Positions 1 to 9,200 of a stretch of DNA of 34,455 nucleotides are shown here, piece by piece. The stretch covers positions 1-34,455 of the forward strand of contig CAMFFI010000001.1 of NCBI GenBank assembly GCA_945949625.1, read 5' to 3'. Position 1 is the first letter of the stretch; each line of letters starts with the position of its first letter. Both the position numbers and the translations under genes were made by a program. Below the pieces are notes generated by a model. That model ran no database searches. It saw only the letters and a list, made by a program, of their open reading frames with translations, and was not told the DNA's origin. This DNA comes from an uncultured bacterium. GTDB lineage: Bacteria; Bacillota; Clostridia; Oscillospirales; Acutalibacteraceae.

Positions 1-76
1 GCTGCGCACCCTGTGAATTGTTAAGCCCCATAAGATTCATTTTGTAATTTATAAGAGCGGTAAAGTGTCTGTACAT
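1..76 (-). CDS. Partial CDS at left edge, unknown
   Basis: An ATG at 76 is preceded by GGAGAAATAAA, a good ribosome binding site, and the frame stays open to the window edge. The visible start reads MYRHFTALINYKMNLMGLNN. It follows the Rad52-like gene by 12 nt in the same direction, so it is probably the next gene of that operon. Too little is present to assign a function. Confidence 0.6.
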   Translation of the reverse strand, partial: MYRHFTALINYKMNLMGLNNSQGAQ

Positions 77-88
77 TTTATTTCTCCT

Positions 89-649
89 TTAATCGTCAAA
101 AATATTTCCAAAAACATATATTGTTTGTTTGATTTTGTCATTTTCAATATTAAGTCCGGTTATCTTTCCATCTTTTACTTTCATACAAGTTACACGGAAC
201 GCAGCTTTAACTTTGCCGTTTTCAAATTTATAGTTTTGTCTCATTGTTCCGTCACGCATTTTGGATTCTAAAGGTATGTAAATAAGCGGAGCTGTATAAA
301 GTTCTCTTCCGATTCCCCAGTTAACACAGGCGCGTTTGAAAGCATCGCTTGCTTCACCTTTTTCTGAATCAGAATAGCTTTCTGTTCCGCAATCGCTTTT
401 GTAAACCCACCTCGGTTCCAATTCAGAATTTTCAAAATTAACATTTATTCCTACTCGGCAAAAATCTTTATTTTTGACTTCATAATGATTTCTGTCCCAA
501 TTTTCTTTTCCGACAGTTTCATCAAGAATGTTCATATCACACCGAGCGTCTTTATAAAGCAAAAGCGTCACATAGCTTCCGTCTTTTCCAATGCTTCCTA
601 TTCTGCACTCAATATCTTCCGCAGTAAGGTATCTAAATTTAAGTTTCAT
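89..649 (-). CDS. Rad52/Rad22-like single-strand annealing protein
   Basis: 186 aa. The N-terminal part carries the signature of the phage Rad52/Sak-type annealing family: a KDARCDMNILDETVG segment near residue 33 and a GEASDAFKRACVNWGIGREL segment near residue 98. These proteins bind single-stranded DNA and anneal complementary strands during phage recombination and replication. The family fold forms oligomeric rings; that is family knowledge, not visible here. The length is typical for phage members. The ATG at 649 follows GGAGGAAAAC. It lies downstream of the HTH gene and the 67-aa gene in the same direction, apart from SSB and RusA at the other end of the window, with which it would be expected to work. 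I am confident of the family and less so of the exact subfamily. Confidence 0.88.
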   Translation of the reverse strand: MKLKFRYLTAEDIECRIGSIGKDGSYVTLLLYKDARCDMNILDETVGKENWDRNHYEVKNKDFCRVGINVNFENSELEPRWVYKSDCGTESYSDSEKGEASDAFKRACVNWGIGRELYTAPLIYIPLESKMRDGTMRQNYKFENGKVKAAFRVTCMKVKDGKITGLNIENDKIKQTIYVFGNIFDD

Positions 650-660
650 TGTTTTCCTCC

Positions 661-864
661 CTATTCTTCGTCCTTAATACCGAGCATTTTTGCAATGTTA
701 GAGGAATTATCCATAAAATGCTTTCTGCTGTCCTCGTCTTTAAATCCCTCTGTCCAAAGGTCTTTTAAAAGCCCGTCAAAGCTTTCAAATTCCTCATTGC
801 TGTCTTTCGGTTCTCCCGCGGTGATATAATCGTCATAATATCCGTATGACCTTTTGTCATTCAC
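661..864 (-). CDS. Small acidic protein, unknown
   Basis: 67 aa starting at a GTG (864) preceded by AGGTGATAAAGG. The binding site lies inside the last codons of the HTH gene and the two genes overlap by 8 nt, so translation is probably coupled. The product is acidic, rich in Asp, Glu and Ser, and has no visible membrane segment or metal-binding motif. Its position between a DNA-binding protein and a recombinase suggests an early phage accessory protein, but I do not recognise it. Confidence 0.65.
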   Translation of the reverse strand: MNDKRSYGYYDDYITAGEPKDSNEEFESFDGLLKDLWTEGFKDEDSRKHFMDNSSNIAKMLGIKDEE

Positions 865-1093
865 CCTTTATCACCTCTAAAATTTCATCATCTTTAAGCT
901 TTAAAATTTCCGCAATCTTTCCAAGCCGTTTGATTGATAGTCCAGACGGTCTGCAAAGATATGTATAAAGCGTATACGGCGAAATCCCTAAAACCTTTGC
1001 TATGTCTTTGTCGCAAAGTCCAAAGATTTGCTCCTGCCGCCTCACCCTTGCGCGGAATCTTCCTGCTGCGCTGTCCTGATTTTTTGTTCGCAT
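857..1093 (-). CDS. Small HTH (XRE/Cro-like) DNA-binding protein
   Basis: 78 aa from the ATG at 1093, preceded by AAGGAGGCAAAA, a near-perfect ribosome binding site. An upstream TTG at 1123 is in frame but has no such site. Residues from about 25 to 65 read as a helix-turn-helix: CDKDIAKVLGISPYTLYTYL, followed by a recognition region and an IKRLGKIAEILKLKDDEIL helix pair. This matches the XRE/Cro-like fold. It opens a leftward operon with the 67-aa gene and the Rad52-like gene. A 10-bp perfect palindrome (TCTAATTAGA, 1146-1155) lies 53 nt upstream and could be an operator. Whether it acts as repressor, anti-repressor or activator cannot be told. Confidence 0.8.
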   Translation of the reverse strand: MRTKNQDSAAGRFRARVRRQEQIFGLCDKDIAKVLGISPYTLYTYLCRPSGLSIKRLGKIAEILKLKDDEILEVIKGE

Positions 1094-1460
1094 TTTTGCC
1101 TCCTTGTTTTTTTCTATTGACAAAAAAGGCTGTAAAGTGCTATATTCTAATTAGAGTATTGTTTTTGAATATAAACGGAAAAGTTTTTTACTTTGTCCGC
1201 GTATTTTCTTTACGCTTTCTTTGCCCTGTGACCATAGTATATCTCAAATTTTTCGATAAAGCAATAGCTTTTTCTTAAAAAATTTGGAATTGTATAATTG
1301 CACATATTTTTCCTTTTGGTGAGTTGGTTAAATGTACGAAATTGACAGAATAAAAGAACTTGCGAAAGTTCGAGCCCTGTCACTTCGACCAAAGTAAAGC
1401 CATTTTTTGAACTTCGTGTCATATTTCGTGGCAGAAATTTTAAAGAAGGCAAACAAAAAA
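1094..1460. other. 367-nt gap upstream of the HTH operon
   Basis: I see no credible gene here: the reading frames lack ribosome binding sites and the longest (1210-1452, minus) translates through the tRNA-like sequence. The gap holds the palindrome TCTAATTAGA at 1146-1155 and the tRNA 3' end-like segment at 1368-1391. A leftward promoter for the HTH operon must be in the AT-rich stretch 1110-1190, but no single match to -35/-10 boxes is convincing. Confidence 0.5.
1368..1391 (+). other. tRNA 3' end-like segment, candidate attachment site
   Basis: The segment reads as the 3' portion of a tRNA: a T-loop GTTCGAGCCC, then acceptor-strand-like bases and a terminal CCA at 1389-1391. Upstream the match decays. 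The T-stem partner is GAAAG where ACAGG would be needed, although GGTGAGTTGGTTAAA at about 1317 resembles a degenerate D-arm. A tRNA 3' end without a functional 5' half in a phage intergenic region is typical of integrase attachment sites in tRNA genes. No integrase is visible in the window, so this stays a candidate. Confidence 0.4.
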
Positions 1461-1483
1461 AGCCGGGGAATTACTCCCCGGCT
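1461..1483 (-). terminator. Terminator after the lysis operon
   Basis: A 9-bp stem AGCCGGGGA / TCCCCGGCT with a 5-nt loop is flanked by an A-run on one side and T-rich sequence on the other, so on the minus strand it is followed by TTTTTTT. It starts 5 nt past the endolysin stop and should end leftward late transcription. The symmetry suggests it may work in both directions. Confidence 0.85.
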
Positions 1484-1487
1484 TTTC

Positions 1488-2168
1488 TTATGCTTTTATT
1501 TTTATAACGCCCATTTTTTGCCCTGTCTTTTTTTCAGAAACAGGCTCGTCTTTCTTTTCTTCCGTTTTTATTTTCGGGATTTTTTCAAATTCTTCTCTGT
1601 CATACCATTCTGAATTTTTTACGGTTATGTTTTGGTTGTAATCAATCCAAAGATAGTCGACAGGGTTTACTGTACTGTCAACATTTCCGTTTTCAAGAAA
1701 TTTAAAAACACCGTAGTTTCTTTTTTTAAGTCCGGCGCAATACTGCCAATACTTTGTATCTGTATCAAGCTGTAAATGAAGGTGCTTTCCTGATGTCTTT
1801 GCCCCGGTGTTACCCATATATCCGATTACGGTGTCTTTCGTCACCCTTTGCCCGGCTTTTACCTTTGGCATTGATTTAAGGTGCATATATGTAACGGTAA
1901 GGTCGGAGGCTTTTCCGGTCTTGTTGTTTTCACAGTTTTCATATACAACAATGGCAACATATCCGCAGCCTGAATATTTGCCGGTTGTAACACCGTTTTT
2001 GCCGTCACAGCCAACAAGCTTTACAATTCCGTTTCCGAGGGCATAGACAATATCGCTTCCCACACAGTCAATGCCGTAATGGTTAAATTTCCATTTTTTC
2101 AGATATTTTTTATTCTTATATCCGGCGGTAGGTTTAAAATTGTTTATTGGCAAAACAAGCCTTTGCAT
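1488..2168 (-). CDS. M23-family (LytM-type) peptidase, endolysin
   Basis: 226 aa. The zinc-site motifs of M23 metallopeptidases are visible: HYGID (H30, D34), YMHL (H96) and HLHL (H129, H131). These enzymes cut peptide cross-links of peptidoglycan. There is no signal peptide, so export would rely on a holin, in keeping with the holin gene 3 nt upstream. The catalytic domain covers about residues 25-165. The rest is a Lys/Glu-rich tail (about 185-226) without a recognised wall-binding repeat. The ATG start follows AGGAGGTTTAAGT. It is the last gene of the lysis cassette and is followed by a strong terminator. A tail-associated peptidase is possible, but the context favours lysis. Confidence 0.85.
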   Translation of the reverse strand: MQRLVLPINNFKPTAGYKNKKYLKKWKFNHYGIDCVGSDIVYALGNGIVKLVGCDGKNGVTTGKYSGCGYVAIVVYENCENNKTGKASDLTVTYMHLKSMPKVKAGQRVTKDTVIGYMGNTGAKTSGKHLHLQLDTDTKYWQYCAGLKKRNYGVFKFLENGNVDSTVNPVDYLWIDYNQNITVKNSEWYDREEFEKIPKIKTEEKKDEPVSEKKTGQKMGVIKIKA

Positions 2169-2170
2169 AC

Positions 2171-2467
2171 TTAAACCTCCTTTTTAAGGTCAAGAACAGC
2201 ACTTTCTATAAGATTGTTTATCGCTTCCGTATCAACTTTGTACCCTTTTGTTTTTAAAAATTCAAGAACATATTCCTTTTTTTGTTCTCCCATTTTAGAT
2301 TCTTTGAAAATCATTTCCGCCGCCTGTACCGCAATTTTTACCCAGTTTTTAAGTGTTGCAAAGTTTTCGTCGCCAAGCTTTGCTTTAAGGTATGGAATTA
2401 AAAATGCGGAGCATACCGCAAAAATCAAAAGAAACGCATACTTAATTACTTCTGTAATATCAATCAT
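2171..2467 (-). CDS. Holin, LL-H type
   Basis: 98 aa from the ATG at 2467, which lies 8 nt after GGAGG; an in-frame ATG at 2473 is too close to that site. A single strong membrane segment (about residues 9-28, YAFLLIFAVCSAFLIPYL) is followed by an amphipathic, charged helical region. The C-terminal pattern with KSKMGEQKKEYVLEFLK and a final Asn-Asn-Leu-Ile-Glu helix matches the phage LL-H holin family. Holins form the lesion that releases or activates the endolysin. The start overlaps the previous gene by 8 nt and the endolysin follows 3 nt downstream. The family call is fairly firm. Confidence 0.8.
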   Translation of the reverse strand: MIDITEVIKYAFLLIFAVCSAFLIPYLKAKLGDENFATLKNWVKIAVQAAEMIFKESKMGEQKKEYVLEFLKTKGYKVDTEAINNLIESAVLDLKKEV

Positions 2468-2732
2468 CGTCATTTCCTCCCTCGTTTTCAATACCGTATT
2501 TTTTGTTAAGCTTTATCTTGTTTTCAGCTTTTGCTTTGGAATAATAAAATCCTGTTCCTGTCGCCACTTCCGCAGCCGTGGACGGAATAAGATAGATAAG
2601 CGGTTCAAGATTTTCAGTCTTAAGTATCATATAGCAGGCAAAAGCAATGACGGCTATATTAACTAAAGCCGCCACATAAAGTATTTTTTTTGAAAACTCC
2701 GTTTTTTTAGACGGAGTAATTTTTATGTTCAT
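2460..2732 (-). CDS. Small two-span membrane protein of the lysis cassette
   Basis: 90 aa with two hydrophobic segments (about residues 17-37 and 43-63) and a charged, Lys/Asn-rich C-terminus ending in Asp residues. Size, two-span topology and position next to the holin suggest a second holin or an antiholin. The sequence does not match a family I recognise. It overlaps its neighbours at both ends by a few nt, so the cassette is translationally coupled. Confidence 0.65.
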   Translation of the reverse strand: MNIKITPSKKTEFSKKILYVAALVNIAVIAFACYMILKTENLEPLIYLIPSTAAEVATGTGFYYSKAKAENKIKLNKKYGIENEGGNDDD

Positions 2733-3004
2733 TCAAGCTTTTCCCTCACTCTTCGTACTTCGCCCTCTATTGCGTCAAGTCGTGCTTCTATTCGAGGAAA
2801 CTTCTCCGCATATCCGTTATGTACCTCAAGCTTTTTATTTACGGAATCAAATTTTTCCTTTATGTTTCCAAGTTCGGATTTTACAAGCGCATTAAAAGTT
2901 TCCTGCTTTGTCTGCGATTCTTTTTGATTTCTATGACTTATTATAATCTGCGCCGCTATTGTCGCAGTAGCAGTAATAAGCGCCACAATAACAGCTTCGC
3001 TCAT
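2729..3004 (-). CDS. Membrane-anchored coiled-coil protein (XhlA-like size)
   Basis: 91 aa. An N-terminal hydrophobic segment (about residues 3-23) is followed by a long heptad-patterned helix (about 30-91). Hemolysin XhlA-type lysis proteins combine one membrane span and a coiled coil but have the span at the C-terminus, so this is the reverse arrangement. Overlaps the following gene by 4 nt (ATGA). The role is probably in lysis or membrane anchoring. Confidence 0.6.
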   Translation of the reverse strand: MSEAVIVALITATATIAAQIIISHRNQKESQTKQETFNALVKSELGNIKEKFDSVNKKLEVHNGYAEKFPRIEARLDAIEGEVRRVREKLE

Positions 3005-3237
3005 TTCTTTCTACCTCTTTTCACAGGTTTTTTTTCATCGGTCTTTTCCGTGGGTAATTTAACTACTTCTTTCCCCTCGTCCTCAAATGTTATTTTGGTA
3101 AAGTCAGCGGACGGAAAACTGAATTTCCGTCCGTCAACTCCCTCATAATATTCTCTGCCGTTTTCCGTTCCAAGGTGATACCCTTTAAGCTTGCCTATCT
3201 CCATAGGCTCGGTTTCATAGTTAGGTGCGTGTAACAT
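3001..3237 (-). CDS. Small hypothetical protein, basic C-terminus
   Basis: 78 aa with an ordered-looking first half (GKLKGYHLGTENGREYYEGV, residues 16-35) and a Lys-rich tail ending KKPVKRGRKK. No family is recognised. The start is 14 nt downstream of the giant virion gene and preceded by GGAGAGGAAC. The stop overlaps the next start by 4 nt. A basic tail like this could contact DNA, but nothing else supports that. Confidence 0.6.
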   Translation of the reverse strand: MLHAPNYETEPMEIGKLKGYHLGTENGREYYEGVDGRKFSFPSADFTKITFEDEGKEVVKLPTEKTDEKKPVKRGRKK

Positions 3238-3251
3238 TGCGTTCCTCTCCT

Positions 3252-6200
3252 TTACGCATAATATTTGTAGAACTCTTTTGCTTCACTCTCGGTGAAACCG
3301 ACAGCCATAAGCATAGCAATATAGGATTTAAGCGTTTTCTTTGTGCCGTAGTCCCCTATTGATGTGACGGCGCTTGCCGCAAGGGCTATTTTCTCCTCGT
3401 TCCACTCGTTTGCCGTCCTGCCTTTATTTGCGGCGGCAAGCAGCTTGTCTGCTTTTTTCTTTTGCGTAGAGCCAAGGTCGTCATACTTTGTTTTTGAGCC
3501 TTTTGCGACATTGTATCTCGCAAGAGCCTGTTCGGCATTGTAGCCGTATTCAAGCATATAGCTTTGCAGGTCTTCTTCCTTGTCAGCTTGGTCTCTGAAA
3601 GCAACATAAAGAGAAAGCATTTCCTCGTCCGAGGTGTCCGGCACTTTGCGGATATTTTCAAACGGCGATTTATATTCGCCTTTGTCCTTTTTGCGCTCGA
3701 TAAGCTCGATAATCTTTATATCTTCCTCAACGGTGGTGCTTGTGTCGTTCATAAGATAATCCGCAAGCTGATAAGACCTTGATATTTTCACGCCGTCTTT
3801 CTCGTACTCGGACATATTGTCATACGCCTGCTTGGCGCGAAGATATTTCGGAATCGAAAGCTTTTCTTTTTTAGCGTCCTTAACATCCTGCGTAATTCTG
3901 CTTATGGAATAGTCATCGTCAAAGCCGTACTTTGCCATTTCGTTCGCAATGTTATAGCAGTCCTGTATAAGCTCGGCTTTTTCATTGGGGGAAAGCTTCT
4001 GAAACTCTCTGTCCTTTCGCAATTCGTCAAGCAGCTTGTATCTCTCCTTGCCGATTTTCCTTGCCACTTCCTCATATTCCTTACCTGAAAGTGCAATCTT
4101 CTCTCCGTCAATGGTAATTTCCGTAGGATAGCTTGAAGGAAATACATTCGTGTCAACCTGCGTGTCAAGCTGGTCAAGCATTTTCTGAACTTCGTCATCG
4201 TTTTCCCTGTACCATTTTGCCGGAGAAATAAAGCTTTCGATAAAACGCTTTGTGTCGTTTTCCTCGCCAAGGGAATTGCCCCACTCGTCAAGTCTTGCGG
4301 GAAGCTTTTCTCTGTCGCCGTATGCCGCAGTATATTGATTTATTATGTGCTGTACCCATTTCGGATAATTTGACGTCTTGTCGTTGTAGTAAGTGCTGCG
4401 TTTTTCCTTGTCTGCGCTTTCTCTTGCGTTCACAACAACTCTCGGAATAAACTGTGTCGCAAATTTTTCAGCGCTGTTGCCCAAAACGTCAAACATATCG
4501 TTTGCATATGATTTATTAAAAATCAGGCTCTGAATCGTCTGAAGCATACCCTGTTCCATAAAGGAATCAATTCCTTTTGAAGTAAAACTAAAAGCATCGC
4601 TTAAAAAGTTTGCAATAATTTCAGTCGCGTTCATATCGGATTTTACATTTTCAACGGTGTTTTCGAAAAGCTCCTTAAGACCGATTCCGCTTCTAAGCTG
4701 CATTGAAATACTGTCTATCCAGTCAATGGAAATGTACAAATCTCCGTTTTCTTCATCCTGAATTTTAAGGTACATTGTATTGTCCTTTTTTTCATCATCA
4801 GGCTTATCCTCGTCGGAATCTCTGCCTATCGTAAGAAGTCCAAGCATTGAAAGAATAGCTCCGCCTATGGTAATTGTTGTTCCCGTCATTCCCTTTGCAC
4901 ATCGTTCAAGAACAGAGCGAGCGTCAACATCTCCCTTTGAAGCTGATTTAAGGTCGCTCAAAGCAAAAACAAGACCGGCAGGGCTGTAATTAAATGCAGA
5001 AGCCGCAATGTTTACAGGCACTTTTTTAAACGGAGCCATTGTTTCAACTAAAAGTCCAACAGCATATTTCTTTGCTTTTTCGCTGAATGTGTTCGTCGGC
5101 ATACTTTTCCATTTGTTTATAAAGTTTGCAATGGAACTTTCGTTGTTATATGTACCTTTAAGCGCTTCTTCCATTGAAACCGCTGCTGCCTGCGTATACG
5201 CCTGCACGGCTTTTGCCGAAGCTTTATCGCTTAAAAATTCAGCGCTCCAGTTGTTAGCTTTTGCAACCTGTGAAAAACGGTCTTTAAAAAGCTGCTTTTC
5301 AAAGAAAATATCCGTTTTGTTAAGAATCGTTGTAGGCACGCTGAAAATTTTGTCAAGCATCCAACCCGGAAGATTATATTTTGAAAACTTATTAAGCTTT
5401 CCGGGTAGGCTTTGCATTGTGTTTGTCCTGTTTATTTCGGCAAAATAACCCTCTTTATATTTTGTTTCGGAATTTTTTTCACCGTTAAATACATTTCCGG
5501 CATATTTTGAAACTTCTTTATCTTTAGTTAGAGAAGTTGTCAAAACATAATCTCCGTGCTTTTTCTTAAATCCTCTTTCAAAAAGATAAAGCCAAACATT
5601 TTTCTGCTTTACCATAGCAAGCTGAACCGCGTTTGAAAAGAAGTTCTTTATTGCCGTTATCGGTGAAGAAAGCATACAGAAATAACGAACCGCGTTTATT
5701 TTTTCCCACCCGCTTGCCGGAATTTGGTTCGCAATATCTCTGTTAAGGTCAAGCGTTGCCCTTGCTTCGTTCTCTGTGCCGACACTTTCTTTTGCCTTTT
5801 TAAGAAGTTTATCGTCAAGAATAATTTTCTTTCCGTCAAGCTGTTTTTCGTGCTTTTGATTAAGCGTCTGCGTAAGTTGTTCGTAAAATGCAGTAAAATT
5901 CGTGCGGTCAAGTGTTTTGAGCATTTTCATACTCTCGCTAACCTGTCCTGCATTTGTTTGGTTAGCCGCAATCATAGCATATATCCTTGTAGAAAGGTCG
6001 TTTGCTTCACTCGTATTTATGTCCGAAAGCATTTCGCACATCATAAGGCCAAGAACATTGTGCTCTGCGTCATATTTGGTTTTGCCGTCAGCCGCCCTTT
6101 CAAATTCGGCATAGGCTTTTTCCGCACCGTTCGCTTCAATATAGTTCTTTGCCCAGTTTATAACTTCGCTGTGCTTCTTTTTAAAATAGGTAAGTCCGGC

Positions 6201-9200
6201 GTTTCTGTTATCCCTTACTTCCATATTTGCGGCAATCTTTTCAACAAATTCGTTTGTTCCTATTCTTGAAGCAAGCGCTGTTGCAACAGATTTTGAAACG
6301 CTCCTGCCGCCTATTTCTTTTGGAACTTCCGCCGTTTGATTAAGGGTATATCTCACGCCTTTTTTACCAAGATATTCCGCAAAGAGAAAAACGCTTTGTG
6401 CAACTCTGTGTGTTTTACCTTCCTCATTTTTAACATAATAATTTCCGTCTTTCTCAAAGTATGTATCGCCGTCAATAACGGAATCCACCGTTTCCTGCCA
6501 TACCGTTCTTTCTCCTTTAACGGGGTTTTTAACAACTCTTTCAAGGGCGTTTCTGTCTGCCTTTGTAAGCTTCGTTTCGCTTTGATAGCGGTCATAATCA
6601 TTAAAAGGATTCTTTGTGCTTGCCTTTTCCGGCTGTACTTTGCTTTCGTTCGCCGCCCTCGTAATATTCATAGGGTCGCTTTCCATTGCGCCGACCGTCT
6701 CCGGGTGCTCCGCTCCGTTTTGATATTCGGGGGAATATTCGTTCTGCTGCGTTTTTGCAGCGTTTTCGGAAATTTGCTGCGTTTTTGCAGCGTTTTCGGT
6801 TTGAGCACCGCTGTTTTCCGCCGAAGCTGTTTTTTGAGCACCGTTTTCCGCTTCAAGCATTTCAAGGTCTGTTTTATATTTGTCTATGAGCACCGAAACA
6901 TCTTCCGCGCTTCCAAGATAATCGCTGCCGTTTTTATCCGCAGTCTGCTGTTCAAACTTGAACATAATCTCGCTGTATTTGTCGGGGTTTTTCTGCTCAA
7001 GCTTTGCCATATCACCGTTTTCAAGCTTTTGTTTGAGCATTTCAAGATTTCTAATCACACTTTCAATGCGTTTTTTCTTCTTATCCGTGCTCGATTCCGT
7101 GCTCGCGGTCTTTTCTTCTGTATTCGCAGGCTTTTTCTCCGTGCTCACGGATTTTTTATCTGCCGCAAAATGCTCATCGCGATATTTTTCAAGTTTTGCC
7201 GCCGCTTCGATGTATTTTTGACTTTCTTCTGCCGAAAGCTCCCGGAACTGGTCGTAATAGTTTTCCGAATCAGTTTCAATCGGAACAACACCGTCCTCTG
7301 CCGCTTTTTTATATCTTTCTATAAGAGAATCTATATCCTTGCGGCTTTTAAGCATATATCGGTCGCCCTCGTCCATAATTAAACCGTCATTAAACAAAGC
7401 GCTGTTTTCGGCTTTTATTTCTGCTCTGTGTCCGTTCTCAAACGCTTTCTGCATAGCGCCTTTCAGCTTTTCACCGAAGCTTGGGTGCTTCTTCATAAAG
7501 GCTTCAAAGCTCTCCGCGTTGTACGCTTCGTTGTACAAGGCTTCAAACCTCGATTGCTTCATACTGGTATTGCTGAAATCCTTGTATGCGCGTTTTACCG
7601 TGTCCCTGTCCGCTTTCCTTGCCGTGCCCTGCTGCGGGGCTTTCTGCGGGGCTTTCTGCGGGGCTTTTGTTTCGGCTTCACTCTTTACCTCTGCGGGCTT
7701 TTGAGCCTGCTGTGGGGCTTTCTGCTTGGGCTGTGCGGGGGTTTCGGCTTCCTGCCGTGCGGGGGCTTCCTGTGCAGCCTTTTTTTCGTTAAACAGCTCG
7801 GTATATGCCTGCTTGTACGCTTCTTTTTCCGCGCCTTCACTGCCATTATACAGGTTTCTGATGCGCTGAAGTTTTTGGTCTATGGTAAGGTCGCTGTTTT
7901 TAACCGTTTCGATGGTTTTCTGTGCGGAGCTTGTTCTCTTCCCAGGGGCTTTCTTCTCCGCCGCTCTCACATCAAGCTGGTCAAGCATTTCCTCGTGCTT
8001 TACTTCCTTTTTGGAAGGCTTCTTTTTCGGGGCTTTCTGCTCCGTCTGTGCGGGGGCTTCCTGCTGTGTTTGAGTTTCCGCCTGCACATTTTCTACCAAA
8101 GGCAAAGTGCTCTCAACGGGGCTTTGAGCGCCGTTCTGCGCGTTATTATTTTCAATCGCAGCCGCAATTTCAGAATCGGGAATAATATTATCAAGCTGTG
8201 CATTGACAGTCGCTCTAACGGCAGGGTCTTTTTCAGCTTCAAAAGTAACTTTCATATCTTCAAGAACTTCTTTTTTTGCGTCTTGAAGTTTTTCGTCTAT
8301 TTTTGCATTGCCGGAAAAAGCCTTTGTCATAAGCTGATTTGAAACACCGAAAAGTCCGCCGGTTATTGAAGCAATTTTTGCGCTTTCAAGAAGTTCATTC
8401 CAGTCCCAGTTCTGTTCCCATTTTCCCCTTGCAACAAGGTCAATTACTCCGTCTGCAAGGTAGTTCATAGTATATTCGGCAAATTCCTCGCCGCCTTCTT
8501 CAAGCGCTTCATAGAGGATAGCAGTAACCCATTTCTTTTTTGCTTCTTCCTCAATGGCGTTAAGAGGGCTTTTGCCTCCGCCTATACCGCCAAGGCTCTC
8601 TGCAACATATGAAGCAACTCCGGCAACAAGCGCTCTTGCTGAACTTTCCACTTTGTCAAGTCCTGCGTTTCTGCTTTCAATATATTTGTCGCCGAAGCTT
8701 CCCATTGCCATTCCGCCGGTAAATATATTGTTTGCCACATGTGAACCTTTTTCAGCCGCTACTTTCGCGACTTCTTTCGCCGCCTTATCAAGTGATAAAC
8801 CGTTATTAACTCCTGCCGCAAGTCCTTTTCCAAATGCCGCTTCACTTGCGATAGAACCCGCAAAAGTCGAAATCGGACCGGTTAAAAGTTTATATGAAAG
8901 CATTGTCGCAATGCTGTCACCTGCTTTTGCAATGTCTTGCCCAAGCTGTGAAGGTCGCGCCGCAATTTCATTTTGAAGCTGAACATCTGCAATATCGCCG
9001 ATTTTTCTTGCTGTTCCCTCGTCATAAACCTTTTTGCCCGGTTCATATCCGAATGTATCATAAAGCCAATAACCGAGGTTTTCAACACTTTCTCCGGCGG
9101 CGCTGCGCAAACGGTTCAAAAAAGCATATTCTCCGCCCTTTGTCGGGTCGTTCAGCTCGTCCTCAAGCTCATAATATCTGTCTTTGATATTTTCGCCTAT

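Noticed and set aside
1210..1452. Minus-strand 80-aa open frame in the gap behind the endolysin.
   Set aside because: It runs through the tRNA 3' end-like sequence, has no ribosome binding site and no recognisable composition.
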